Source: Symbiodinium kawagutii
Lineage: Eukaryota; Sar; Dinophyceae; Suessiales; Symbiodiniaceae
Direction: 5' to 3'
Assembly: GCA_009767595.1 (NCBI GenBank)
Contig: VSDK01028688.1
Coordinates: 22,414 to 86,413 of the forward strand
DNA length: 64,000 bases
In this document: positions 35,800-46,740 of the stretch, piece after piece
Position numbering within the stretch: the first letter of the stretch is position 1
Layout: the number at the start of each line of letters is the position of its first letter
Notes under the pieces: generated by a model
The model's input: the letters and a program-made list of their open reading frames with translations, nothing else
Database searches by the model: none
Told to the model about the DNA's origin: nothing
Made by a program: the position numbers and the translations under genes

Positions 35800-36760
35800 C
35801 CAACAGCGTAAGCCAATGGGGTCTTCAGCCCAGTTAAGCTCCGGTGTGAACCGGTGCAGCTTCCAGGCTCAGGTTCCAGAAGGTTCCGGTGTAGTTGGCA
35901 GCAAAGGTTCCGGAAGGTTCCGGGAAGTTCCGGTGTAGTTGCCAGGGCAGGTTCCGGAAGGTTCCGGGAAGTTGAGGCGCAGTTGCCACGAAAGTTCCGG
36001 AAGGTTCCGGGCAGAAGGTTCCAGAAGGTTCCGGAAGTTCCGGAAGGTTCCGGGAAGGTTCCGGCAAGTTCCGGTGTATAGTTGCCAGGGAAGGTTCGGG
36101 AAGGTTCCGGAAGGTTCCGCAAGTTCCGGTGCAGTTGCCACGAAAGGTTCCGGAAGGTTCCGGGAACTTGCAGTGCAGTTGGCAGGGAAGGTTGCGGAAG
36201 GTTCCGGGAAGAAAGGTTCCGGAAGCTTCCGGGCAGAAGGTTCCAGAAGTTTCCGCAAAGTTCCAGTGTAGTTGCCAGGGAAGGTTCCCAGAAGGTTGCG
36301 GAAGGTTCCGGGAACTTGCAGGTTCCGGAAGGTTCGCGGATGTTCCGGTGCTTTTGCCAGGGAAGGCTCCGGGAAGTTCCAGCCCACATGGCTGATGAAG
36401 TTCAGGAGGGTTCCGGAGCAGATATTCACCAACAGTGCAAAGATGGGGTCTTCAGCTCAGAAACGCCCCGGTGTGTTTCGGAGCTGGCGCCAGGTCTGTG
36501 TTCTGGAAAGTTCCGGAAAAGGTTCTGGGAGGTCGCGGTGCAGTTGGCAGATCAAGGTTCCAGGGAAGGGTCCAGAAAATTCAAAAGCAGTTCCCAGGCC
36601 AAGGAACTTCCGGAGCAGCTCCATAGCCAAGGTTCCGCAAGGTTCCGGCGCGGTACCCAGGTCAAGGTTTCGAAAGGCCCCGCGAAGTTCCGGAGCTACG
36701 GCGTCGTGCAAAAGGATATCGTTAAGCTAGATCGCTCTTTCTGTTGGGGATACCACCGTA
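35800..36760 (+). repeat. TTCCGGAA satellite insertion in copy B
   Basis: About 1 kb absent from A (18675) and C (57220). It consists of dozens of GGTTCCGGAA-like words with a higher-order unit of roughly 45-55 bp marked by gtgcagttgcca. Because TTCCGGAA is palindromic, both strands have long, low-complexity frames (282 codons on plus, 200 and 187 on minus). These are rejected as genes. Confidence 0.92.
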
Positions 36761-38632
36761 GTTTATTTTTTTCTTGGCTCATCAATTTGCGGATCAAAAC
36801 CGGTGCCGCACCCACCATGACAAAAAATAATCGGCATAATTTTCACCTTTCAAATCACAGGTACCCACTGTCACCCAATACTCATGTTTATGAAAAGGGA
36901 CTGGAGACCGATAATCATGGAAACGCTTAGGGTTCCAAACGGAAACACTACGTGATACTTAGTGCCTATGCTTAACTTTCAATGCACAAAGTACCAAAAA
37001 AGACAATGGCACCCATCTGTTATGCAAGACTGCTGGTAGCATTCATGTAACCCTTGGCGGCAGGATGTGTTGGCTAGTAAAGGGTGGCCAAGATACCATT
37101 CATGAGAATTCTAAACTCTTTCAACGGGGGAACCCTCATCAATAGCCACTGGGTTTGCTGCACTTGTTGCAGATCAGGATTGTTCAAAAGATTCCACAAA
37201 CAGAGAGCTCCAAAAAATGTCCAAATCGCAAAATCCATTGGTCCCAAGTAAAGAGACAAGTGGCAGCAGCACATCGGCCCGTCGGCGCTTTTCAGGTGAA
37301 GGGGTTGCAGCTGCAGTGGAGGTGGAGCTCTTTGCTCCGAAGGCGGTCGACGGTCGATGCCAGTCGATGCAAGATGTTGGTGCCTAGCGGCTGTGGAATC
37401 GTGTCCTGCATCCTTCTGCGTCATGGTAATTGTGTCATGCAGCTCTGTGTATTCGATGGTTTGCATTTTGGCGTTGAAAGAGTTAGTGAAAGCGACCTCA
37501 GAGCACGCAGCCAGAGCATCTGTGAAACTCCAAAGCAACTCTGGTAACATCTCTAACTCGACTCTTTGTGACTGCCAGGAGGCCGGAGATGCTTCGAAAA
37601 CCGAGGCCAAAGTGGGAGGAAAGCATGGTATTGGTAAGCTAACGACCTGTTTCAAGGGAAGTGGCTTTGTACTTTGCCTGGGGATCATCTCAAAGAAGTG
37701 GTAAGGCTTTCGTGCGATTGAACTATATTTTGCAAATGGTAGTGGATGATATTGACAATATTTATGAAGAACAATGAGTGAATCTGGTGTGACTGAGTGG
37801 AAGTAACATGAAGTAACATAGTAACTTGGGTGTTTTGGATTGTTCTTGTATGTTCCTCAAGGATTGGAGGTTTGGACTGGTCCTTAGCTTGTCACAAAAG
37901 AGCCAAAGTTACAGGCGTCTCCCACATCCTCCTTTGCAGCATCTTTGTTCGGGCGCTCAGCGGTTGATGGTCGACGGTGCCGAAAGTCTGCGCCACTTTG
38001 TCATTCCCGTTGGGAGAGTTGAGCACAGATTTCTGTTCTGCAAAAACTGCTTTGGTGTAGCGTATGTGCGGGTGCATCAATGCTGATAGCTTCAATAGCA
38101 AGTGGGGCTGCCCGTCAGCATCCCTAAGCGGTGCCCGTTTTTCACGTTGTGAAGCGACCATGTCACGAAACCCAGGAGCAGTGGCGCCTCCAAGGACTGG
38201 GACAAGGGTCGGCTGAGGGTTAAGTCTTCCCCCGTGCCCGGAGACTTTGGACAAAGCCCGTCAATGTTGATCGATTTGATATGATTTGATCATCATTTTG
38301 CATGACTTTCAATCTTGATCATGATTTTGCAGGTGCACCACTGACAATGGCCAATGATCCCTAGCACCCAGAACGTACAAACAGAAACAGAACATCCGAC
38401 CAGAAACAGATGGACCAAGACGTTTGGAAGCATCAAAAAGATGGCGATGATCGTGACTATCAACCACAATCACCGACATTGATTGTAGCAGAGTGTATCA
38501 TGGTTATCATAGTTTGTCCAGTATCAACTATTGACCGTGCGAAGCCATCATGAATTAACCATTCGACATCTATTGATTGTCACTATCGACCGTTGTTGAC
38601 CAGAGATTCACCCCCTCATCCGCCCACTGCAG

Positions 38633-38692
38633 GATGCGAGCAACCCATCCCTCAACGTGATAGGCCGTGCAAATTTAAAGGTGCGGGGACGG
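38633..38692 (+). CDS. Conserved exon DASNPSLNVIGRANLKVRGR, copy B
   Basis: 20 codons, acceptor cactgcag, donor GTGACG. Confidence 0.65.
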
Positions 38693-38798
38693 GTGACGCT
38701 GGAACGCTGAAGCTGGGGTTGTGCATGGAGGTAAGGTGAGCATTTTTTGCCCCACTTGGTGATAGCCCAGAGCACGGCAACAAACTTCGGAATGCCAG

Positions 38799-38871
38799 GT
38801 GACGATCATCGACATGAGTGGAATGCTGGCAACTCAAGTTAGGAAACAGATTTCAACGTGCAGCCCTCAGG
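38799..38871 (+). CDS. Conserved exon VTIIDMSGMLATQVRKQIST, copy B
   Basis: Identical peptide to copy A except CSPQ at the end, with five or more silent differences. Donor GTGAGG. Confidence 0.75.
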
Positions 38872-39339
38872 GTGAGGGGAAGTGGCAGCGGGCCGGAGGG
38901 ATAAGTTCCATGGTCATCATGTTGAAATCTTATCAATGACACATGTGCTTTGTGTTCGGGTTTGCGTGGGTTATATGAATACTGTGCGTGCATGTGTCGG
39001 TATTGTTAAAACTGATGTTGATAGATGTTGTATATACAATTTGATGAATCTGGAAACTCGACACCTTTGCGGATATGTTTGCCTTCGCCAAAGTAAAGTG
39101 TTTGAAACACATAACTCAGACTTGGAGCTGCCAGGACAAAAAACTTGGGCATTGCATTGTTTGCCCCCGCCCTCTGCTAATAGCAAGAAGCGCAAAGCGC
39201 CTTGGAAGCCCCTGGCGGTTTCATGCCATTCACAACTCCGTATATGTTCTTTTCAATGGCACACACCCATGTTTTCTTTGATGTGTGGATCCCATAGCAT
39301 TATGTTGTTTTCTACAGTCGACCTGTTGCACACAAACCC

Positions 39340-39423
39340 AGACGAGATCTTACCGAGGTCACCAGTCGGATCGAGCGGATCAGCATAATGCGCAGAAAAA
39401 ATGGGTGGTGCAGCTCGCTGCAG
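39340..39423 (+). CDS. Candidate exon RRDLTEVTSRIERISIMRRK, copy B
   Basis: 28 codons in phase 0, ending SSLQ before GTAAGC. The upstream border lies near aacccag. Confidence 0.55.
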
Positions 39424-40141
39424 GTAAGCATCACCGCTGCTGATTGGTCCTTTGCTGGGACTTGTCAATGCACTTAGTGGAACACAGCAAAGTGAAGAGA
39501 GGGCGCAAGAGATTCTAACCTGGTTTGCCTGGCAATCCGAAGTAGAGCATCCCATGAAATTTGACATGCAATTTGAATCAATATGACAGATTAACGGGTT
39601 CATAGCTGGAATGCTACATGGAGATACATGGAGGGTGTAGCTGTTTGCAAATACAAATTCATTCCTCAGCTGTCACAGTGTTTTGGAGGTAATGCTTTCC
39701 CATGCAACAAGTTTTTAGAAAATGTTAAGACTTTAGACGTGCACACCCAGTGATTGGCTGGCAAAAGGTCTGTCAGTGCGCAGCTTGCTTCTTTCCGCTG
39801 ATTCAGCATCAAGCAGCTCTCCATCGATTGAGAAAGGTCAAATGTATTTCTTGATATTTCTTTCCATTTGTGTTCTCCCTTGTCTTCGGCTTTTTTCTCG
39901 ACCATGGTGGTGCTGAACTTACTGCAGAACTCTGTTCCGGTTGTGACCTCCAGGTCCACAGGTTGGAGGACATGCTGAGTTCAATCATGTCCTGCTTACA
40001 AGGACATGAGGTGCCCATGTAATTTCAGGTTCCTGCGCGCTGTGTCCTCCCTGCAGCTGGCGACTTGTACAACTTGTAGGAGTTGTTCAAGTTGCCAGCA
40101 TGGAGGGCAGTCTTCCGGTCGGAGGAGACTGCAACTTTGGC

Positions 40142-41380
40142 TCATAGATGTCCCTGCCATGGGAGGTGGACGTCATGTCCAAGTTCTTTTGTGGGGGTGC
40201 AGCCGCCCCCTATGGGCCATGTTCCAGCTGTTGCGGGCCATTTTCCAGTGCCCAGGTTCCAGCTAACCCTGGGAGGATCTTTGAGCAGCACCTTCGGTGT
40301 GAGCAATCCATCCCTCAAAGTGTCCTGTGTCTTCAAGCCTCCAACTTGCTGCCCAGACCGAGCCGAGCTCAAAGCAGCCAGTTTTGAAGTTGGAACACCC
40401 TGCCGCTGGATGTTTGCATCGCTTCTTGTGGCGACTTGGGGAGATGGGTCTTGACATGTCGTGACCAAGTATTTCTGAAAGACAAGGTCAACATTGCAAC
40501 CAGGAGCACCCGCTTGGAGATCAAAATTGCTACAGGTCGAGACTTTGACCCCCTGAATCATCTGACGTTGACAGATGCATTCAGCGCAGCTAAGGCATAC
40601 GAACCTGCCTGAGAACCAAGACGCTGGTTCTCCGGCAATTTCATGTGCCTTAGCTGTGCTGACGTTGAAATGCATGTGTGTGTCTTGCTGCCCAGACCGA
40701 GCCGAGCTCAAAGCAGCCAGTTTTGAAGTTGGAACACCCTGCTGCGGGATGTTTGCATCACTTCTTGTGGCGACTTGGGGAGATGGGTCTTGACATGTCA
40801 TGACCAAGTATTTCTGAAAGACAAGGTCAACATTGCAACCAGGAGCACCCGCTTGGAGATCAAAATTGCTACAGGTCGAGACTTTGACCCCCTGAATCAT
40901 CTGACGTTGACAGATGCATTCAGCGCAGCTAAGGCATACGAACCTGCCTGAGAACCAAGACGCTGGTTCTCCGGCAATTTCATGTGCCTTAGCTGTGCTG
41001 ACGTTGAAATGCATGTGTGTGTCTTGCTGCCCAGACCGAGCCGAGCTCAAAGCAGCCAGTTTTGAAGTTGGAACACCCTGCCGCTGGATGTTTGCATCGC
41101 TTCTTGTGGCGACTTGGGGAGATGGGTCTTGACATGTCGTGACCAAGTATTTCTGAAAGACAAGGTCAACATTGCAACCAGGAGCACCCGCTTGGAGATC
41201 AAAATTGCTACAGGTCGAGACTTTGACCCCCTGAATCATTTGACGTTGACAGATGCATTCAGCGCAGCTAAGGCATACGAACCTGCCTGAGAACCAGGAC
41301 CCTGGTTCTCCGGCAATTTCATGTGCATTAGCTGTGCTCAATACAGCTTTCTCCCACACTCCACCTGTGGAGATTTGCAC
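40142..41380 (-). other. 412-codon open frame over the 339-bp repeat
   Basis: Longest open frame in the window. It exists because one open minus-strand frame of 113 codons is repeated three times. The translation contains repeated GCNVDLVFQKYLV and HEIAGEP.SWFSGRFVC words, but the homologous single-copy segments elsewhere do not keep the frame with better-than-random substitutions. Probably not a gene. Confidence 0.5.
40320..41340 (+). repeat. 339-bp tandem repeat, three units, copy B
   Basis: Period 339 bp (for example cagaccgagccgagctcaaa at 40355, 40694, 41033). The unit derives from the segment just upstream of ArfGAP exon 1, seen at 13206-13470, 30227-30500 and 51686-51970. 339 is a multiple of three, so all frames run on across units. 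Confidence 0.95.
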
Positions 41381-41412
41381 CGACTGTGGTGCTGGAGAGG
41401 CAGAAGAAGATG
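41346..41412 (+). pseudogene. Relic of ArfGAP exon 2 (zinc-finger N-terminus)
   Basis: Translates FSHTPPVEICTDCGAGEAEE. The first part matches the exon at 13661 (FSHTPPVQTCADCGAP), including the first Cys pair, then it diverges and lacks PTW. It lies directly after the 339-bp repeat, so a segment upstream of the ArfGAP exons plus part of exon 2 was copied here and then decayed. Confidence 0.75.
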
Positions 41413-41607
41413 TCTAGTGGTCGACTGCCGTTGTCGCAGCAGTCTAAGTCTACCCTACCTTGGAATACCTTGGATCGGTTTCAGTTCAGATGCACGTGGA
41501 CCACGGCCCTTGGCAATGGATTCGGCAGTGGATTGCACAAGTTCGCATCTCTCCGCTGACTCAGCATCAAGTCGCTTACCTGGCAAGATCAAACATTCTG
41601 TTTGCCT

Positions 41608-41656
41608 TTGCGTTCTTGTTTGTCTTCGGTTGCGCGGAAGACAAACAAGAATGCAA
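41608..41656. repeat. Palindrome P7 (copy B)
   Basis: 20-bp arms ttgcgttcttgtttgtcttc (41608-41627) and 41637-41656 with one mismatch, 9-nt loop. Confidence 0.92.
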
Positions 41657-41665
41657 CGCGATGGT

Positions 41666-41739
41666 TGTCGAGTTTTCCTTTTCCGCGATGATGGTGCTGT
41701 AGATTCAGCAACCCCATCACGCAAAAGGAAAACTCAACA
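41666..41739. repeat. Palindrome P8 (copy B)
   Basis: Arms starting tgtcgagttttcctttt pair with the reverse complement ending aaaaggaaaactcaaca. A short nested stem (gctg/cagc) lies around the centre. Ten bases from P7. Confidence 0.85.
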
Positions 41740-41941
41740 GTCTTTTTCTGAGGAAACAAACTACCGAGAGCTGGGCTTTGGCCAATGCTCAACTGTGTTG
41801 ATCCCGTCTGTAGTTGTGTTTCAATGCGTTGAGATCGCTTTCTCAACTGGGATCAGATCAGTGGCTCATTAGCTTTTTGATGGCGTTTAAACTGTGGATG
41901 AAAATTGCTGATAATCTAATCCAGCTTTTCGAGGAATCAGC

Positions 41942-42106
41942 GAAGCTGAAAGATCAAGAAGTGCCTTTGGACCAGCCAAATCTTATTTGATTGAATACAA
42001 GATGCAGTCATTGGTTCAAATTGCTGAGAAGGAAGGCTTAAATGACTTGGCGACACGCCTGCGCACTGAGCTGAACTCGTCTCCGAAAAGGAGAAAAGTG
42101 GGTTGA
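41942..42106 (+). CDS. C-terminal exon with basic tail, copy B
   Basis: After ggaatcag, 54 codons end in TGA at 42104. The segment contains MQSLVQIAEKEGLNDLATRL, then RTELNSSPKRRKVG. The PKRRKV tail matches a classical monopartite nuclear-localisation motif, which is unexpected for an ArfGAP protein. It is the likely 3' end of the unit's gene; linkage to the ArfGAP exons is inferred from strand and position. Confidence 0.6.
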   Translation, partial: EAERSRSAFGPAKSYLIEYKMQSLVQIAEKEGLNDLATRLRTELNSSPKRRKVG

Positions 42107-42605
42107 GGCTGCCACCTGCGCAGTGAAGAATAGCTTGAGACTTGGAGTGGTTGATATCCCAAAATGGGGGCAGCGGACTCGCAAGGACGGAACCCAAAGA
42201 TACCCAAAGTGACACCAGCAAACATACCCAAGTGCTATTTTCAAGCAGTTCAATCCACAAGTGCAATCATTTACAAAAACTCAAGCATGATACAAGAGAT
42301 AGATTCAGAATGATGCAGACCATGGTTTGCTGAGTCCACGTTGCGGTTTGGTGATCACGGGGAGGAGTGGGGCATCTTGGGCTGGAGCTGACTCGATCAA
42401 AAGTGGAGTGAGTGGCACATCCAAGGGGTACGGCTCAGTTGGGCTCAGAGCCAAATGGATGTAGATCCGAAAGTCAGAGCTGAATAGATCCGAATCCTTG
42501 AGGCATGTATTGTCAGGCTTGGCTGGCCAGCAATACTGGTGCAAGCAGCATCTTTTCGATGTCAGCCATTTACATGATAGCCCTTTTCAAGACAAACCCA
42601 TTTCA

Positions 42606-42639
<34 letters not shown>

Positions 42640-43193
42640 TGCCTCTGCTGTTTTGTTGCTTTTCCCGTGCTGATGTTTGTTGTGCAAAGCATGGGTAACC
42701 CTCAATGATTCTGACATCACAGGGGATCGCTGACTTCAAGTGATGGAAAAAGCGCTGGAAGGTAACCAGTTGGCTGGTTGAAGCCTCTAGGTTTCCAGTC
42801 CAACCGTTGGGCGTTTGAAGGGGGTGGGTTTTTTGGGATCAGGACATCAAAGGACATTCAAGCGCGGAAATGATGGACTTGGATAGCTCAGTAGGGTACT
42901 GATCAGAGGTCTTCCTATGGGACAACATGCACCCATGATTTCGTACTGGTGGCTGCGCAAGTTGGCATCTCTCCGCTGAGTCAGCATCAAGTCGCTTACC
43001 TGGGAGATCAAAGATCTTGTTTGCCTTTGCGCTCTTGTACGCCTTCGTTTTTTTAGTCTTCCCGGCGATGGTGCTGCTGAATCTTTTACAGCAATCTGTT
43101 CCTGTTGTGGCATACAGGTCTGCTAGGGTTCGAGCCAAAGCATGTGAACACATGTGGCGGAAGGGTTGAAGGATTTCGAGGCTGAAAAAAATC

Positions 43194-43250
43194 ATGGCAA
43201 AGGCATTATTTCTGGGTGATGTGGATAGTTTGCTTGCCTTGATCTCTCCG
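43194..43250 (+). CDS. Candidate first coding exon, copy C repeat 1
   Basis: Same exon as at 24361 with I replaced by F at residue 6 and ending ISP before GTCAGT. It is part of the 1.3-kb tandem triplication, so copy C has three potential first exons in a row. If all are spliced or used as alternative starts this would give several 5' transcript forms. Confidence 0.4.
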
Positions 43251-43479
43251 GTCAGTTTCAGTACTGCAATTCATGACCAAGTCTTGTGTGACTCCTTCTT
43301 TCGGTGTGATTGCGAAATCAGCGATTCTGCACGCAAGTTTGGGGAGCAACATGGACCAACCCCAAATCCCAAGCCTGTGGGTATGGGTGTAAGATGGGGG
43401 TCGAAGGGTTTGCTGCCGCATAAGATCATTTTCAATCATTTTCATGGTTCCTCATATCCACTTTCGGCAGGCCAACAGG

Positions 43480-43761
43480 GGCAGAGAACGTGCCAATGAT
43501 CAAGACGTCCTTCTTTCAAGGAGGAAGCCTGCGGGTTTGCGATGTTGATGCATGCGACTTTCGATGATCAGAAAGTTAGAATTTCAGGTTTGCCAGGAGA
43601 ATTCCCCACCATTCAGACTTGCTATCCTCAGTGCTTGGTGAAAGGTGATCAAAGGTGGTCGCATGAGCAGTTCTATATATCATGTCTTTCTGGATTGGTC
43701 CGCAAACCCGCAGGCTTCCTCCTGAAAGAAGGACGTCTTGATCATTGGCACGTTCTCTGCC
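43480..43761. repeat. Inverted repeat at triplication junction 1
   Basis: Left arm 43480-43541 (ggcagagaacgtgccaatga onward) and right arm 43701-43761 are reverse complements over 61-62 bp with a single-base length difference. The right arm ends at the tandem junction. Confidence 0.95.
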
Positions 43762-44494
43762 CTCCGAGCTAAATGGATCTGAAAGTCAGCGCTGATCCGA
43801 ATACTTGATACATGTATTGTCAGGCTTGGCTGGCCGACGATGCCAGTGCAAACAGCATTTTTTCGACGTCAGCCACTCTACATCGACATGATTGCCCCTT
43901 TCAAGATAAAACCACTTCATTGTTGCCGTTGTTGCTGCCTCTGCTGTTTTGTTGCTTTTCTCGTGGTGATGTTTGTTGTGCAAAGCATGGGTAACCCTCA
44001 ATGATTCTGACATCACAGGGGATCGCTGACTTCAAGTGATCTAAAGCACTGGAAGGTAACCAGTTGGCCGGTTGAAGCCTCGAGGTTCCCAGTCCAACCG
44101 TTGAGCGTTTGAAGGGGGTGGATTTTTCGGGATAAGGACATCATAGGCATAGGCGATTCAAGTGAGGAAATGATGGACTTGGATAGCTCAGTAGGGTACT
44201 GATCAGAGGTCTTCCTATGGGACAACATGCACCCATGATTTCGTACTGGTGGCTGCACAAGTTGGCATCTCTCCGCTGAGTCAGCATCAAGTCGCTTACC
44301 TGGGAGATCAAAGATCCTGTTTGCCTTTGCGATCTTGTACCCCTTCGTTTTTTTAGTCTTCCCTGCGATGGTGCTGCTGAATCTTTTACAGCAATCTGTT
44401 CCTGTTGTGGCATACAGGTCCGCTGGGGGGTCGAGCCAAAGCATGTGAACACATGTGGCGGAAGGGTTGAAGGATTTCGAGGCTGAAAAAAATC

Positions 44495-44551
44495 ATGGCA
44501 AAGGCATTATTTCTGGGTGATGTGGATAGTTTGCTTGCCTTGATCTCTCCG
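44495..44551 (+). CDS. Candidate first coding exon, copy C repeat 2
   Basis: Identical in translation to the exon at 43194, lying 1301 bp downstream within the tandem triplication. Confidence 0.4.
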
Positions 44552-44780
44552 GTCAGTTTCAGTACTGCAATTCATGACCAAGTCTTGTGTGACTCCTTCT
44601 TTCGGTGTGATTGCGAAATCAGCGATTCTGCACGCAAGTTAGGGGAGCAACATGGACCAACCCCAAATCCCAAGCCTGTGGGTATGGGTGTAAGATGGGG
44701 GTCGAAGGGTTTGCTGCCGCATAAGATCATTTTCAATCATTTTCATGGTTCCTCATATCGACTTTCGTCAGGCCAACAGG

Positions 44781-45062
44781 GGCAGAGAACGTGCCAATGA
44801 TCAAGACGTCCTTCTTTCAAGGAGGAAACCTGCGGGTTTGCGATGTTGATGCATGCGACTTTCGATGATCAGAAAGTTAGAATTTCAGGTTTGCCAGGAG
44901 AATTCCCCACCATTCAGACTTGCTATCCTCAGTGCTTGGTGAAAGGTGATCAAAGGTGGTCGCATGAGCAGTTCTATATATCATGTCTTTCTGGATTGGT
45001 CCGCAAACCCGCAGGCTTCCTCCTGAAAGAAGGACGTCTTGATCATTGGCACGTTCTCTGCC
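44781..45062. repeat. Inverted repeat at triplication junction 2
   Basis: Same arrangement as at 43480, shifted by 1301 bp; one substitution in the left arm. The third unit (near 46080 and 46310) has no right arm. Confidence 0.95.
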
Positions 45063-45794
45063 CTCCGAGCTAAATGGATCTGAAAGTCAGCGCTGATCCG
45101 AATACTTGATACATGTATTGTCAGGCTTGGCTGGCCGACGATGCCAGTGCAAACAGCATTTTTTCGACGTCAGCCACTCTACATCGACATGATTGCCCCT
45201 TTCAAGATAAAACCACTTCATTGTTGCCGTTGTTGCTGCCTCTGCTGTTTTGTTGCTTTTCTCGTGGTGATGTTTGTTGTGCAAAGCATGGGTAACCCTC
45301 AATGATTCTGACATCACAGGGGATCGCTGACTTCAAGTGATCTAAAGCACTGGAAGGTAACCAGTTGGCCGGTTGAAGCCTCGAGGTTCCCAGTCCAACC
45401 GTTGAGCGTTTGAAGGGGGTGGATTTTTCGGGATAAGGACATCATAGGCATAGGCGATTCAAGTGAGGAAATGATGGACTTGGATAGCTCAGTAGGGTAC
45501 TGATCAGAGGTCTTCCTATGGGACAACATGCACCCATGATTTCGTACTGGTGGCTGCACAAGTTGGCATCTCTCCGCTGAGTCAGCATCAAGTCGCTTAC
45601 CTGGGAGATCAAAGATCCTGTTTGCCTTTGCGCTCTTGTACGCCTTCTTTTTTTAGTCTTCCCGGCGATGGTGCTGCTGAATCTTTTACAGCAATCTGTT
45701 CCTGTTGTGGCATACAGGTCCGCTGGGGGGTCGAGCCAAAGCATGTGAACACATGTGGCGGAAGGGTTGAAGGATTTCGAGGCTGAAAAAAATC

Positions 45795-45851
45795 ATGGCA
45801 AAGGCATTATTTCTGGGTGATGTGGATAGTTTGCTTGCCTTGATCTCTCCG
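45795..45851 (+). CDS. Candidate first coding exon, copy C repeat 3
   Basis: Third copy of the exon, 1300 bp after the previous one. The sequence just downstream (46060-46400) matches copy B better than repeats 1 and 2 do, so this is probably the ancestral position in unit C. Confidence 0.4.
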
Positions 45852-46740
45852 GTCAGTTTCAGTACTGCAATTCATGACCAAGTCTTGCGTGACTCCTTCT
45901 TTCGGTGTGATTGCGAAATCAGCGATTCTGCACGCAAGTTAGGGGAGCAACACGGACCAACCCCAAAACCCAAAGCCTGTGGATATGGGGTGTAAGACGG
46001 GGGTCGAAGGGTTTGCTGCCGCATAGGATCCTTTTCAATCATTTTCATGGTTCCTCATATCGACTTTTGGCAGGCCAACAGGGGCAGAGAACGTGCCCAT
46101 GATAAAAACGTCCTACTTTGAAGGAGGAAGCAAGCGAGGTTGGGATGTTGATGGATGCGACTTTCGATGATCAGAAAGTTGCACCAAATTTGAGGTTTGC
46201 CAGGAGAATTCCCCACCATTCAAACTCGCTATCCTCAGTGCTTGGTGAAAGGTGATCAAAGGTGGTCGCATAATTAAGCAGTTCTATATATCGTGTCTTT
46301 TTGGATTGGTCGATAGGCTGGATCATTTTCCTGGATGGATTTGACATCCTGTCATCTCTTACAGGCTCGGATAGGCTCAGGGTTTGTCAAAGACTCCCTA
46401 CGAAGTCTTGAGATTTGCGCTCTATGCTCAGTTTGGGGTGACCTCGAGGTAACAGTAACTAGCGGCTGTAATGATGCGCAGATTTGCAAAGTATTCCAGC
46501 AGAGAAGCTCACATTGTCCCAGCCAAGAAGAGGATAGCAACACAAATCATCCATTGGAATCTGTTTTTTGGGGCCAACGATGTGAATCTCGACAGTGGTC
46601 AAGCCACCTCCACTTGTTGTTTGATATGCAGTCCCCAGTGGTATAGTGGTTCAAATGTGAAAGTTTTCATCCACTTTTAACATCTATATGCGTCTACACT
46701 ATATCCCACTTGGCATGCATGCAGTTCTGATTTGCATGTG

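Larger units (their letters stand above)
23641..42455 (+). repeat. Tandem segmental duplication, copy B
   Basis: This is the second unit, about 18.8 kb, starting at ctaaatggatctgaaagtc. The same start sequence recurs at copy C. It contains the ArfGAP exons (30511-32463) and the best-preserved C-terminal exon (41942-42106). B-specific features are a MITE at 34577, a 1-kb TTCCGGAA-rich insertion at about 35800-36760 and a 339-bp tandem repeat at 40320-41340. Boundaries are approximate. Confidence 0.9.
42456..46370 (+). repeat. 1.3-kb tandem triplication at the start of copy C
   Basis: Units start near 42456, 43769 and 45069 (period 1300-1301 bp). Units 2 and 3 are almost identical. Each holds the candidate first exon. 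The breakpoint between units is cctccgagctaaatgg. Confidence 0.95.

Noticed and set aside
36082..36930. 282-codon plus frame and 200-codon minus frame
   Set aside because: Low-complexity translation of the TTCCGGAA satellite, inserted only in copy B.
40142..41380. 412-codon minus frame as a real gene
   Set aside because: Length results from a frame-compatible 339-bp tandem repeat; no domain and no sign of selection on that frame.
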